A DNA stretch of 64,000 nt from Phycisphaerae bacterium (GCA_028289375.1 JANQQK010000035.1:1-64000), one strand, 5' to 3'; shown: positions 37,313 through 46,338, counted from the first letter of the stretch. Notes: generated by a model not told the origin, from the letters alone. Numbers and translations are program-made.

Positions 37313-38458
37313 ATGGAGCAGGTACTCGAATTATCGCGGATGGTGCGCGGCGATGACGCGTTTCCGGACGCGCAGGATGGTCGTCGTTGGGCGCGATTTG
37401 CCTGTATCGCCGGTCGCGAAGGCGTGGCTGGGATGTTGTGGGCAGCGGTGCGTGAGCGCGGGGTTGCGGTGCCAAACGATGCTGGCCGGGAGTTGGCGAC
37501 GGCGGCGGAGCAGGTGTCGAAGCTGAACCGATTTCGGCTGTCGCGACTTGAGCGGATTGTCGCGGCGTTTGACGAAGCCAATGTGCGGCTGGTGGCGCTG
37601 AAGGGGGCGGCGCTTTTGCGGACGTTGTATGACGACCTGTCACTTCGGCCGATGACGGACATTGATCTGTTGATTCACCCGCGGGATGCGGATCGTGCGG
37701 ACGTGGTGCTTGGTCGGTTGGGGTATGAGCCGGGGCGGAATCTGTTGCGGTCGGATTTCTATCCGCGGTTTCACTATGAGCGGGACTACGTCGGACGCGG
37801 TTCGAACGGCGTGCGACTGGATGTGCACGTGCGACCCTGGAGGCCGCTGAGATATGCCCGGACGGTTCCGGACGGGGCGATGATGCTGGATACGGTTTTA
37901 GTGCCATTGGGTGGCACCAATATGCACGTACCTTGTCCGACGAACATGGTGATTCACCTGTTGTGTCATGCGGCGTTTCATGGTGGCGGGCGACTGGTTT
38001 GGGCGGAGGATGTGCGGCGGTTTGTTGATCGGTACGAAGGAGACATTGACTGGTCGCTGCTTCTGTTGCGGCTGCGGGTTTGGCGGCTGACGTTTGCGGC
38101 GCGGGTTGGGGCGGATTGGGTGGAATCTGTTTCGGGGGAGGTGTTGCCGGAGCGTGTTCGGGAGACGCTGCGTGCGACGCGTGTATCGTGGCGGGATCGG
38201 TGGGCGGTGCTGCAGTCGCCGCATGATGCGGAGCATCCGGTTCGTCGGACGGCGGTGGACATGTTGTGCACGCCGGGGTGGCGATTCAAGCTTGGTTATC
38301 TGCACGCGGTGACGGTTCCGGATGCGGGTCATCTGGCCGAGGGCTATCGCGGGCGTCATCCAGGGTGGACGTGGTGTGCGTTGGCATCACGATGGGTGCA
38401 GAGTCCCATGCGGGCCATACTGCCGTCGGGTTCTGCTTCCACGGGGGCGGCTCGTTAG
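37313..38458 (+). CDS. Nucleotidyltransferase (PF14907-type) of the peptide cassette
   Basis: With the start at ATG 37313 (GGTGGGGA site upstream; a GTG at 37280 overlaps the kinase stop) the protein has 381 residues. The fold signature is LKGAALLRTLYDDLSLRPMT followed by DIDLLIHPRDA, with the paired Asp of the NTase active site. Such proteins occur with HprK-like kinases, and in some lasso-peptide clusters attach phosphate groups or nucleotides. The C-terminal 180 residues are unassigned (GTNMHVPCPTNMVIHLLCHAAFHGGGRL). It closes a four-gene run and is followed 11 nt later by a zinc-ribbon membrane protein gene. Confidence 0.88.
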   Translation: MEQVLELSRMVRGDDAFPDAQDGRRWARFACIAGREGVAGMLWAAVRERGVAVPNDAGRELATAAEQVSKLNRFRLSRLERIVAAFDEANVRLVALKGAALLRTLYDDLSLRPMTDIDLLIHPRDADRADVVLGRLGYEPGRNLLRSDFYPRFHYERDYVGRGSNGVRLDVHVRPWRPLRYARTVPDGAMMLDTVLVPLGGTNMHVPCPTNMVIHLLCHAAFHGGGRLVWAEDVRRFVDRYEGDIDWSLLLLRLRVWRLTFAARVGADWVESVSGEVLPERVRETLRATRVSWRDRWAVLQSPHDAEHPVRRTAVDMLCTPGWRFKLGYLHAVTVPDAGHLAEGYRGRHPGWTWCALASRWVQSPMRAILPSGSASTGAAR

Positions 38459-38469
38459 GGAATCACGTC

Positions 38470-38982
38470 ATGCAGATCTCGGACGTCACGGAGACCGCGG
38501 AAGCCGAAGGCGAGCTCGGTCGTCAGGATCAAGATCCGACGCTGCACTGTTCATGCTGTGGGTACAACCTGACGGGGCTTGTACAAGAGCGATGCCCCGA
38601 ATGTGGCGATGGGTTTGACCGGGCTGCGATGATTGAGGTGTTGCGCAACCCTCGGCCTCTTGTTCCATTCTTGACCGTTGCGTTTGCGTTGGGCAATCCT
38701 GCGTTCATTGTGTCACTTGCCACCTGGTTGTGCACGAACCATCACCAGTTTCGCATTTGGCTTTGCGCCGCGCTCGCTGCCGGACTGTGTTCGGCGATCA
38801 TTCTGTCACGTCGCATTCTGATTGGGCGTAGTGCGCGTTCCGGACGGATGAATCGTGGTGTGCGACATTATCTTGCCATTGCGGGGTTGATCATCGCCTT
38901 CTTGGTCATTGAGTTGCTCGTCGTGATTGCATCACGTTGGACATACAAGGTGGATATCTTTTCGCCACCAGTATGTCAGTGA
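38470..38982 (+). CDS. Zinc-ribbon membrane protein
   Basis: A 170-residue protein from ATG 38470. A small zinc ribbon (CSCCGYNLTGLVQERCPECG) is followed by three hydrophobic helices (LTVAFALGNPAFIVSLATWL, FRIWLCAALAAGLCSAIIL, YLAIAGLIIAFLVIELLV). The CxYxLTG...RCPECG ribbon is common in planctomycete membrane proteins of unknown role. It may belong to the cassette or simply follow it. Confidence 0.75.
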   Translation: MQISDVTETAEAEGELGRQDQDPTLHCSCCGYNLTGLVQERCPECGDGFDRAAMIEVLRNPRPLVPFLTVAFALGNPAFIVSLATWLCTNHHQFRIWLCAALAAGLCSAIILSRRILIGRSARSGRMNRGVRHYLAIAGLIIAFLVIELLVVIASRWTYKVDIFSPPVCQ

Positions 38983-39135
38983 ATCGGCTTTTCGGGGGAT
39001 GGATGATCGCCGGGGGCGCACAGAGCGCAGGAGGCTTGCCGATTCACACACTCAGGCTGCTCCGGTGGCGTTGGTAACGCCGTCGCGACGATCGACCACG
39101 ACCGGTCGTTGCGTATTCGAAACGCTGATAGCAAG

Positions 39136-39639
39136 ATGTCCTTCATGGCAGCCCGCCCTCCCACATCGACGGACGACATCACGTTCTTTTGCTTTGACTG
39201 TGATTACAACCTGACGGGGATTGAGGCGGATCGCTGTCCGGAATGCGGTGCGGAGATTGATCGCGACGCGATTCGGGCCGGGACGGACTACGCGTTGCGG
39301 GGGCTGAGCGAGTCGACGAGGGTCCTGCTGTTGAGCGTTCCGGCGCTGACGCTTGCTGTCATGCTCGGTTGCCTTGCGCTTGAATGGGAAGTTGCGGGGG
39401 CTTTTGTGGGCGCGATGCTCATGTTGATGCTGCCTTATGGCCTTGTTGCGGCTTACTATGTGGCTTGGCGGATGCGGATTCGTCGCCACGCGCAGGCTGG
39501 CGTGAATCCGTACGCACAGCGTGGTCGGGTGCGATTCGCTCTGGACTTTTTCGTGGCGATCGCCGTTCAGGCAAGCATTATGATGCTCGTGGTCATTATC
39601 GTAGCGGTTGTGGCTTCTGAGTTTGCACGTCGTGTATGA
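39136..39639 (+). CDS. Zinc-ribbon membrane protein, paralogue of the 38470 gene
   Basis: A 167-residue protein from ATG 39136. The ribbon (CFDCDYNLTGIEADRCPECG) is followed by helices (LLLSVPALTLAVMLGCLAL, VAGAFVGAMLMLMLPYGLVA, FFVAIAVQASIMMLVVII). It is related to the protein at 38470 by ribbon and topology, suggesting a local duplication. Function unknown. Confidence 0.72.
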   Translation: MSFMAARPPTSTDDITFFCFDCDYNLTGIEADRCPECGAEIDRDAIRAGTDYALRGLSESTRVLLLSVPALTLAVMLGCLALEWEVAGAFVGAMLMLMLPYGLVAAYYVAWRMRIRRHAQAGVNPYAQRGRVRFALDFFVAIAVQASIMMLVVIIVAVVASEFARRV

Positions 39640-39748
39640 TCGTCGTGGAACACTGTCTGCGATGTTCCTGGCGGTCGTGCTGTTCTTGGTGCAAGTCGTT
39701 TTGGTCCTGATCGCGTCGTTCACGTCTGAGTTATTCCGTGGTCGCTAG
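39632..39748 (+). CDS. Possible 38-residue membrane peptide
   Basis: A GTG-started frame overlapping the stop of the upstream gene by 8 nt. It encodes YDRRGTLSAMFLAVVLFLVQ then VVLVLIASFTSELFRGR, a single helix that resembles the last helix of the zinc-ribbon protein before it. It could be a truncated paralogue tail or a real small protein. No clear ribosome site. Confidence 0.3.
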   Translation: MYDRRGTLSAMFLAVVLFLVQVVLVLIASFTSELFRGR

Positions 39749-39884
39749 CGAACTTGGGACGCCACAAGCGCAACCTCCCTCTTCCCAGGCCCGACGAACG
39801 GGGGTATGCAGGCTATGATGATCGAAACGGCGGGGCTTTCGTGTCGTCGGGTTGAGTGACGGAATCAAGAGGAGCATCAGAGAC

Positions 39885-41381
39885 GTGCCATTTGCGGATT
39901 TGCAGTCGTTTATCAGTGCATTGGACGAGCGGGGACAGTTGAAGCGGGTGTCGACTCAGGTCGATCCGGTGCTGGAGATCACCGAGATCGCCGATCGGGT
40001 GAGCAAAGCGCCGGCGGCTGGTGACGTTCCGCCGCCGACGACCGATCCGGTGCATGGGACGCGCGGCGGTCATGGGTTGCTTTTTGAAAACGTGACCGGT
40101 TCGGATATGCCGGTGGCGATCAACCTGTTCGGCAGTTACGAGCGGATGCGGATCGCGCTGGGATGCGAGTCGTTCGAGCAGTTGGCCGACCGCGTGCAGC
40201 AGCTGGTCAAGCCGGAGATTCCGACGACGCTGATGGCCAAGATGAAGAAGCTGCCCGATCTGGTGAAGCTGGCGGGGTTTGGTCCGAAGGTGGTCAAGCG
40301 GGGCATGTGCCAGGAGGTGGTGAAGACGGATGGTGCGAATCTGTTCGATCTGCCCGTGATTCAGTGTTGGCCTGATGATGGCGGGAAGTACATCACGTTC
40401 GCGGGTATCTATACGAAGGATCCGGAGAACGGCGAGCGGAACGTCGGGATGTATCGGGTGCAGTTGTTCGAGCCGAAGATGACGGCGATGCATTGGCATA
40501 TGCATCATGATGGGGCGCGTCACTATCGCAAGTACAAGGCGCGGGGCGAGAAGATGCCGCTGGCGATTGTGCTGGGTGGTGAGTCGGTGTTGCCGTATGC
40601 GGCGACTTGTCCGTTACCGCCGGATGTGAGCGAGTTGCTGTTTGCCGGGTTCCTGAACAATGGCGGGATTGAACTGGTGCCGTGCAAGACGATTCCGATC
40701 GAGGTTCCTGCGAATGCGGAGATCGTGATCGAGGGGTATGTGGATATCGATCGGACGATCATCGAGGGGCCTTTCGGGGACCATACGGGGTTCTACTCGG
40801 CGGCGGGTCCGTATCCGACGTTTAACGTGACAGCCATCACGCATCGGAAGAACCCGGTCTATCTGACGACGATCGTCGGGTTGCCGCCGCAGGAGGATTA
40901 CTATCTGGGCAAGGTGACGGAGCGAATCTTCCTGCCGCTGTTGAAGATATTGATTCCGGACATTGTTGATTATTCGTTGCCGATGTGGGGGGCGTTTCAC
41001 AATTGCATCTTCATCAAGATCAAGAAGTACTATCCGTATCAGGCCCGCAAGGTGATCAGCAGTGTGTGGGGTGCGGGGCAGATGATGTTCACGAAGGTGG
41101 TGATCGTGGTGGACGACGACATCGACGTGCATGATGAGCAGGAGGTGATGTTCCATCTTTGTGCGAACGTCGATTGGCGGCGGGACACGGTGATCGTGGA
41201 TGGGCCTGTGGACATTCTGGATCATGCGTCGCCGTTTGAGGGGGCGGGATCGAAGATCGGCATCGACGCGACTCGGAAGATGCCGGGCGAGGGTGAGGTG
41301 CGTGAGTATCCTCCGATCATCGAGATGTCGGACGCGATCAAGGCGAAGGTGACGGAGCGGTGGGCGGAGTATGGGTTCTAG
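39885..41381 (+). CDS. UbiD-family prenylated-FMN decarboxylase
   Basis: A 498-residue protein. GTG 39885 is preferred because GAGGAG lies 9 nt upstream and gives the usual start (MPFADLQSFISALDERGQLKRV). UbiD motifs include NLFGSYERM, QCWPDDGGKYITF, GMYRVQLFE, EGPFGDHTGFYS with the catalytic Glu, and KKYYPYQARKVISSVWG. UbiD enzymes remove CO2 from aromatic or unsaturated acids with prenylated FMN, often in quinone synthesis. No ubiX was seen in the window. It may supply the same quinone pathway as the ABC1 kinase, but no direct link is visible. Confidence 0.92.
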   Translation: MPFADLQSFISALDERGQLKRVSTQVDPVLEITEIADRVSKAPAAGDVPPPTTDPVHGTRGGHGLLFENVTGSDMPVAINLFGSYERMRIALGCESFEQLADRVQQLVKPEIPTTLMAKMKKLPDLVKLAGFGPKVVKRGMCQEVVKTDGANLFDLPVIQCWPDDGGKYITFAGIYTKDPENGERNVGMYRVQLFEPKMTAMHWHMHHDGARHYRKYKARGEKMPLAIVLGGESVLPYAATCPLPPDVSELLFAGFLNNGGIELVPCKTIPIEVPANAEIVIEGYVDIDRTIIEGPFGDHTGFYSAAGPYPTFNVTAITHRKNPVYLTTIVGLPPQEDYYLGKVTERIFLPLLKILIPDIVDYSLPMWGAFHNCIFIKIKKYYPYQARKVISSVWGAGQMMFTKVVIVVDDDIDVHDEQEVMFHLCANVDWRRDTVIVDGPVDILDHASPFEGAGSKIGIDATRKMPGEGEVREYPPIIEMSDAIKAKVTERWAEYGF

Positions 41382-41694
41382 TTGGGCAACCGTGTGTTGC
41401 GGCTGGCAGAGTTCGATTCAGTCATGCTTTAGGCCGGGCGGGCCACGTCCGAATTCTTCGTGCCCACAACGTCTTGTCGTTGCGATGGTTGAGGACATTC
41501 CTCGAATTCGGTTTGGCGGTTCTGTTTGATTCGTGACCGCGCACCTCTACGATATCGGCGTGATTATCGGGCGGCGGGTTGGTCTGTGGTCCGATCGCCA
41601 TTGAAACGCGGTGCTGTTGAAGCGATTGAGCCGATAGATGATCCAGCGTGACAGGATGGTTTGTCGCGGGAACGGCATCTGAAGGGAAGCAACC
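41382..41694. other. Gene-less stretch upstream of the epimerase gene
   Basis: No gene or clear signal except a GAAGGGAAG ribosome site just before ATG 41695. The long antisense frame here has an Arg/His-rich translation and is not supported. Confidence 0.5.
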
Positions 41695-42657
41695 ATGGCG
41701 CATGTGCTGGTGACAGGCGGGGCGGGATTCATCGGGTCGCATCTGGTCGAGCGGCTGCTCGCGATGGGCGAGAAAGTGTCGATCATCGACGACTTCAATG
41801 ACTTTTACGATCCAGCCATCAAGCGGCGGAACATCGAGACGGCGTTGACGCACTCGGGGTGCCGACTTTACGAGGCCAGTATTTGCGATGCGTCGGCGCT
41901 GCAGTCGGTGTGGACTCGGGAGCCGGTGGATATCGTGGTGCATCTGGCGGCGCGTGCGGGCGTCCGTCCGTCGATTGCTGAGCCGGAGCTGTACTGCGAG
42001 GTGAACATCACGGGCACCGTGCGAATGCTTGAGGCGGCGCGAAAGTATGGTTGCGACAAGTTCATCTTCGCAAGCAGCTCCAGCGTCTATGGCAACAACA
42101 CGAAGACGCCTTTCCACGAGGATGATCGCGTCGACCACCCGATATCGCCGTATGCGGCCACCAAGAAAGCCGGCGAAGAGATTTGCCACACCTACCACAA
42201 GCTGTATGACATGCCGATCACGTGTCTGCGGTTCTTCACGGTGTATGGACCACGTTGCAGGCCGGATCTGGCGGTGTCGAAATTCACGCGGCTGATCGAC
42301 GAGGACAAGCCGATCCCGATGTTCGGTGACGGCACGATGCAGCGCGACTTCACGTACATCGATGACATCATCGACGGCGTGGTGAGGTCGATGGAGAACT
42401 GCAGCGATTACCATGTGTACAACCTCGGCGAGTCGAAGCCGGTCGTGCTGAAAGACATGATCGATACGATCGGCAAAGCGATGGGCAAGACGCCGGAGAT
42501 TGATCCGCAACCCGAGCAGCCGGGTGACGTGAAAATCACGTATGCCGATGTCAGCCGTGCGCGTGAAGAGCTTGGCTACGATCCAACGATGCCGTTTGCG
42601 GAGGGCATTGAGCGTTATGTTGCGTGGTATCGCGACGTGTGCGCACCGGCGTCCTGA
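41695..42657 (+). CDS. NAD-dependent sugar epimerase, UDP-glucuronate 4-epimerase-like
   Basis: A 320-residue extended SDR with Rossmann motif TGGAGFIGSHL, DDFNDFYDPAIKRRN typical of UDP-glucuronate epimerases, SSSSVYG and the catalytic YAATKKA (Tyr-x3-Lys). C-terminal RFFTVYGPRCRPD is also diagnostic. It probably makes UDP-galacturonate or a related sugar for surface polymers. Small membrane genes follow. Confidence 0.88.
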   Translation: MAHVLVTGGAGFIGSHLVERLLAMGEKVSIIDDFNDFYDPAIKRRNIETALTHSGCRLYEASICDASALQSVWTREPVDIVVHLAARAGVRPSIAEPELYCEVNITGTVRMLEAARKYGCDKFIFASSSSVYGNNTKTPFHEDDRVDHPISPYAATKKAGEEICHTYHKLYDMPITCLRFFTVYGPRCRPDLAVSKFTRLIDEDKPIPMFGDGTMQRDFTYIDDIIDGVVRSMENCSDYHVYNLGESKPVVLKDMIDTIGKAMGKTPEIDPQPEQPGDVKITYADVSRAREELGYDPTMPFAEGIERYVAWYRDVCAPAS

Positions 42658-42703
42658 TTGATGGACGGCGTGACAGTGGTGCCCGGTCGACTATCATCGA
42701 TGC

Positions 42704-42880
42704 ATGGATGCACGTCGAAAACGTGACCTCGCGACGGCTGCCTTGGCGATTCTGTTGCTGCCGACGGCGTACGCGATGTTGATGGGGCATTTCCTGCTTG
42801 CGGCGATTTGCGTCGGCGGCATTGTGCTTGTGCGGGTGATCGGCATCTCCAAAATCCCCCCCGAAGACGACGATGAGTGA
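42704..42880 (+). CDS. Small membrane protein (58 aa)
   Basis: Not listed among long frames because of its size. Starts MDARRKRDLATAALAILLLP with a basic N-terminus, then two hydrophobic helices (TAYAMLMGHFLLAAICVG, GIVLVRVIGISK) and an acidic end (PPEDDDE). Its stop overlaps the next ATG by 8 nt. The regular layout suggests a real protein, but no family is known to me. Confidence 0.45.
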   Translation: MDARRKRDLATAALAILLLPTAYAMLMGHFLLAAICVGGIVLVRVIGISKIPPEDDDE

Positions 42881-43346
42881 TGAGCGAACGAGGGCGTCGC
42901 GCGGCGAGATGGCGTTTGACGCGGCGATCGATTCGGAGACACGCGAGGTGATCCGCGCGATGTGGCGGACGCGGCTTGCCGGCTTCGCCGAGATCGATCT
43001 GACTTCGTACATGCGTCACAACACGTCGCAGACACGTTACAAGATCGGTCGATGGCGACTTGGTGGCGACTGGTTCAGGCGGCTGAGTTGGTTGCTGTTC
43101 GTGGCGCGTCGGGTCATGCGCGTGGTTGGTGTGACGGTGTCGGCGGAGATTTACGATGCCGTCGTGGTTCCACGTGGTCGCGAGTTTGCGACACAGGGCG
43201 AATTGTGTGTGCGCGTGTGCGGTCGTGTTCTGCGGCGTAAGGCGATTGACATGACGGCGGTGAGCGACGGGGACAACGGTTGGCGGTGGGGAAACGTCGT
43301 TGCGACGCGCCCCGCGCGTATGGGGGCAGCGTCGCAACGGTTGTGA
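42873..43346 (+). CDS. Hypothetical protein
   Basis: A 157-residue frame coupled to the small membrane gene by 8 nt. It has RTRLAGFAEIDLTSYMRH, then WFRRLSWLLFVARRVMRVV, then AEIYDAVVVPRGREFATQG. No family recognised. Codon use is like neighbouring genes (G-rich third positions), supporting coding. Confidence 0.45.
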   Translation: MSDERTRASRGEMAFDAAIDSETREVIRAMWRTRLAGFAEIDLTSYMRHNTSQTRYKIGRWRLGGDWFRRLSWLLFVARRVMRVVGVTVSAEIYDAVVVPRGREFATQGELCVRVCGRVLRRKAIDMTAVSDGDNGWRWGNVVATRPARMGAASQRL

Positions 43347-43845
43347 TTCCCGAAGTGAGTTTGGATGCTCCTCGACACGGCATTTTGGCACGGGTCCAAG
43401 CGGGTGCCGGGCGGGGCGATCATACGAACGTTGATTCGGCGTCCGAGTCGTGCGTTTCGCGGTCCGGTGCGTTGCATTGGGACGTCAACGGTCCGGTGCG
43501 AATGGTGCACATTGAAACGAGCAAACGTTCAGGCTACGCCGTCATGGTCGTTCGGGTTGTTCGCCTCCCATCGTTACCTGCCGACAGAGAAGCAGCATCC
43601 TCTCCTGACTCATCTTCTTACTGACTTGTTGCTCGACACATTGCGGGCATTGGCGTGCCGTAACGAGAGGGCAACACCGCATCTGCGGTTGAACCGCCAT
43701 CGGACAGCCAACCCACCGGGTCAAGCTCATTTCTTGCATTCGCGAACGTCAGAAATGGTCGTCGCGAAAAACCAACACGGCTCCTCGCAACCTTGTAAAA
43801 GTCTACTACACGCGATTTGCAAACGCAAGGAAAATGTCGATTGCG
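43347..43845. other. Gene-less stretch between convergent genes
   Basis: No gene, hairpin with T-run or repeat was recognised between the hypothetical gene ending at 43346 and the kinase gene ending at 43846 on the other strand. Several frames run through, but none has a family signature. Confidence 0.5.
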
Positions 43846-46338
43846 TCAGTGTGTCCTGCCCGTGTCGTCGACGTCATTCAGGTAGCGATGAAGTGATTCG
43901 TAGGGCGCGGGTTGACGTGCGATGGCAACGGACTTGCGCAAGGCGGCAAGGGCTTCGGCGGTGTTGTCCAGCGTTTCCAACGCGCGCGCTTTCTGTTCCC
44001 ATGCGTCGGCTTCCATGCGGCGATTGCCGTGCCGCTGGGCCAGTTCGATGCGTTTTTGGATCGCCGGCAAGGCATTTTCGGGTTGGCCTGCCTGCAGATA
44101 CATCTCGGCCATGTGTTCATACACGAGGGTGAGTCCGTTCCAGAAGCTGGTGCGTTCAAGGGTTCCGAGGGCGGCGTTGAACCAGACGCGGGCTTCGTCG
44201 AAGTTTCGTTGCAGGCAGGCGCAGCGTCCGAGGTTCATCTGGGAAACGCCGACCATGACGCGGTCGCCGACTTCCTCCGCGAGTCGAAGGGCACGTTGAT
44301 GAAACTCGCGTGCCTCGGCCAATCGTTGCAGCTTGAGAAGCACGGAACCCATGCCATTGTAAGGCCAGACCATCGCGACGAGGTCGTTGAACTGTTTGGC
44401 AATGTCGATGGCGCGTTCGAAGGCTGCTTCCGCTTCCTTGAACTTGTTGAGTCGCGACAGGACCATGCCGAGGTTGCCGTAGAGTTTGCCGGTGTCGTGG
44501 GTGGAGTCGATTTCGCGGCTGAGTGCGGCTGCGCGGTCGAGAAATTCGAAGGCGACGGCGTATTCGCCTTTGTAGTAGTAGGTTGCACCGAGATTGCTGA
44601 GGGCGGTGGCGATGCCGACGATGTGTTCGCGGTCTCGGGCGAGTTTCTCCTGGCGGTGGTGACATTCGACGGCGCGTTCGTACTTTCCCATACGCGCGTT
44701 GCAGGCGCCTTCGAGGCTGATGGGCTCCTCATAGGCGGTATCGAGTTGTTGGGCATTGACGGCGTGTTTGATGGCGGATTCGTAGTCTCCCTCTGCGAAC
44801 GCCCGTTGTGCGTGGATGTACTGCTCATTGGCTTGCAAGTTGGCGGTGCCGCCCTGCATGTCGGCGCGGTCAGGCTGTTTCGATTCCGGCTGAATGGTCG
44901 ACACAAGCATGCCGACGAGTTGATCTTCGAGATCGAACAGATCGGTGCGCTTGCCCTGCACCCTCCCGATAAGTGTCGTTTCGCCACTGTCACGGTCGAG
45001 CATGTTGGCCACCACGCGGATGTCGTCGCCCTGGCACTGATAGTTGCCGGTGACGATAACGTCGACGCCGACAAGTCGCCCGGCTTCAGAGAGTTGCGTT
45101 TCCATCATGGACAGGGTTTCGTCGCTGTCGATCGATAGCACTTTGCTCACGGCGGCGCGGTCGGCCACATGCACTCTGTCGCATGCCATCAGGCCGCTGT
45201 TGAGGTATTCCGCGATCGCATCGCCGATCCATGCGTCTTCCTGCTGCCGCGAGAGATTGCGGAACGGCAGGACAGCCACGCCGCGTGTCGCCGGTTTCTC
45301 GATGGAGAGCGGTTCACGCATGGGGCGTCGTCCGCCGGTCAGTTCGCTGATGATTTCGTCGGCGGAGGCGAAGCGGTGTTCGGGTCTCTTGGCGAGGCAT
45401 TGTTCGACGACGTGTCGGAGGCGTCGCGGGATGCGTTTGATCTGTTCATCGTTCCATGTCACTGGATCGTGTCGGTGCTTTTGGGCGATTTCACGAAGGT
45501 CGGCGGCTTCGAACGGCGTGCAGCCGGTGAGCAGGTTGTACATGGTGGCACCAAGGGCGTAGATGTCGGCGCGGTTGTCGACATGTTCGGAGACGTTGAA
45601 CTGTTCGGGGGGCATGTAGAACGGGGTACCGACGATCTGACCGGCATGCGTGATCGACATCGACGGATCGCGCTGACAGAACTTGGCCAACCCGAGGTCC
45701 ATGATCTTGATAACGCCATCGGTCGAGAGCATGAGGTTTGATGGCTTGATGTCGCGGTGGACCATGTCGCCGCGGTGGATGGCAGCCAGACCGCGCGATG
45801 CCTGAACAAACGCGTCGGTCGTTTGCTCGGGCGACAGATGGTGTAATTGCTGGAGCAGGCGTCGCAGGTTATCGCCACGGATGTACTCCATGACGAAGTA
45901 CCACGTTTGATCCACGCAGTCGCAGTCGAGTACGCGGGCGACGTTGACATGGTTCACGCGTATGCCGGCATGGGCTTCGTTGCGCAGTCGTGCATTGGCC
46001 AGGTCCGCCCACAGCGCGTCGGCGTTGGTGACGATCTTGATAACGCACGGTTGATCGAGATGGCGATGATGGGCGAGGAGGATGCGGCCTTGAGCGCCAG
46101 TGGCCAGGGCGCGGACGACGTGGTAGCGATCTGATCGAATCGGCCCCCATTTGCCCGTCCAGCTGTCATCGTCATCGATTGGACGCAGCTCGGCCAGGTT
46201 TTCCTGATGGTCGGGCAGAGGATAGGCGAATCCGCATGAGGTGCATCGCCAGAAACTGTCTCCGTGAATCGTGGCAGACTCGGTATGGCTCTCGCAGTGT
46301 GGGCATGACCAGGTGAGATCGGTGGATGGGGCAATCAT
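43846..46338 (-). CDS. Zinc-ribbon Ser/Thr kinase with TolB-like and TPR domains
   Basis: An 830-residue protein from ATG 46338. It begins with a zinc ribbon (C12, C15, C32, C35; CPHCESHTES and RCTSCGFAYP). A kinase follows: GAQGRILLAH loop, K101, HRDIKPSNL, DLGLAK in place of DFG, GTPFYMPPEQ. Next is a TolB/FlgO-like segment (GVAVLPFRNLSRQQEDAW, IGDAIAEYLNSGL, VIVTGNYQCQGDDIRVVANM), as in adenylate-cyclase-like regulators. TPRs complete it (GNLGMVLSRLNKFKEAEAAF and others). No transmembrane helix was seen, so it may be cytoplasmic. It is divergent from polA; regulation of or by polA is not implied. Confidence 0.88.
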   Translation of the reverse strand: MIAPSTDLTWSCPHCESHTESATIHGDSFWRCTSCGFAYPLPDHQENLAELRPIDDDDSWTGKWGPIRSDRYHVVRALATGAQGRILLAHHRHLDQPCVIKIVTNADALWADLANARLRNEAHAGIRVNHVNVARVLDCDCVDQTWYFVMEYIRGDNLRRLLQQLHHLSPEQTTDAFVQASRGLAAIHRGDMVHRDIKPSNLMLSTDGVIKIMDLGLAKFCQRDPSMSITHAGQIVGTPFYMPPEQFNVSEHVDNRADIYALGATMYNLLTGCTPFEAADLREIAQKHRHDPVTWNDEQIKRIPRRLRHVVEQCLAKRPEHRFASADEIISELTGGRRPMREPLSIEKPATRGVAVLPFRNLSRQQEDAWIGDAIAEYLNSGLMACDRVHVADRAAVSKVLSIDSDETLSMMETQLSEAGRLVGVDVIVTGNYQCQGDDIRVVANMLDRDSGETTLIGRVQGKRTDLFDLEDQLVGMLVSTIQPESKQPDRADMQGGTANLQANEQYIHAQRAFAEGDYESAIKHAVNAQQLDTAYEEPISLEGACNARMGKYERAVECHHRQEKLARDREHIVGIATALSNLGATYYYKGEYAVAFEFLDRAAALSREIDSTHDTGKLYGNLGMVLSRLNKFKEAEAAFERAIDIAKQFNDLVAMVWPYNGMGSVLLKLQRLAEAREFHQRALRLAEEVGDRVMVGVSQMNLGRCACLQRNFDEARVWFNAALGTLERTSFWNGLTLVYEHMAEMYLQAGQPENALPAIQKRIELAQRHGNRRMEADAWEQKARALETLDNTAEALAALRKSVAIARQPAPYESLHRYLNDVDDTGRTH

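Noticed and set aside
36186-37907. Long minus-strand frame across the peptide cassette
   Set aside because: Its translation is Arg/Pro/His-rich with no domain, and it lies opposite four well-supported genes; it results from G-rich codon use on the plus strand.
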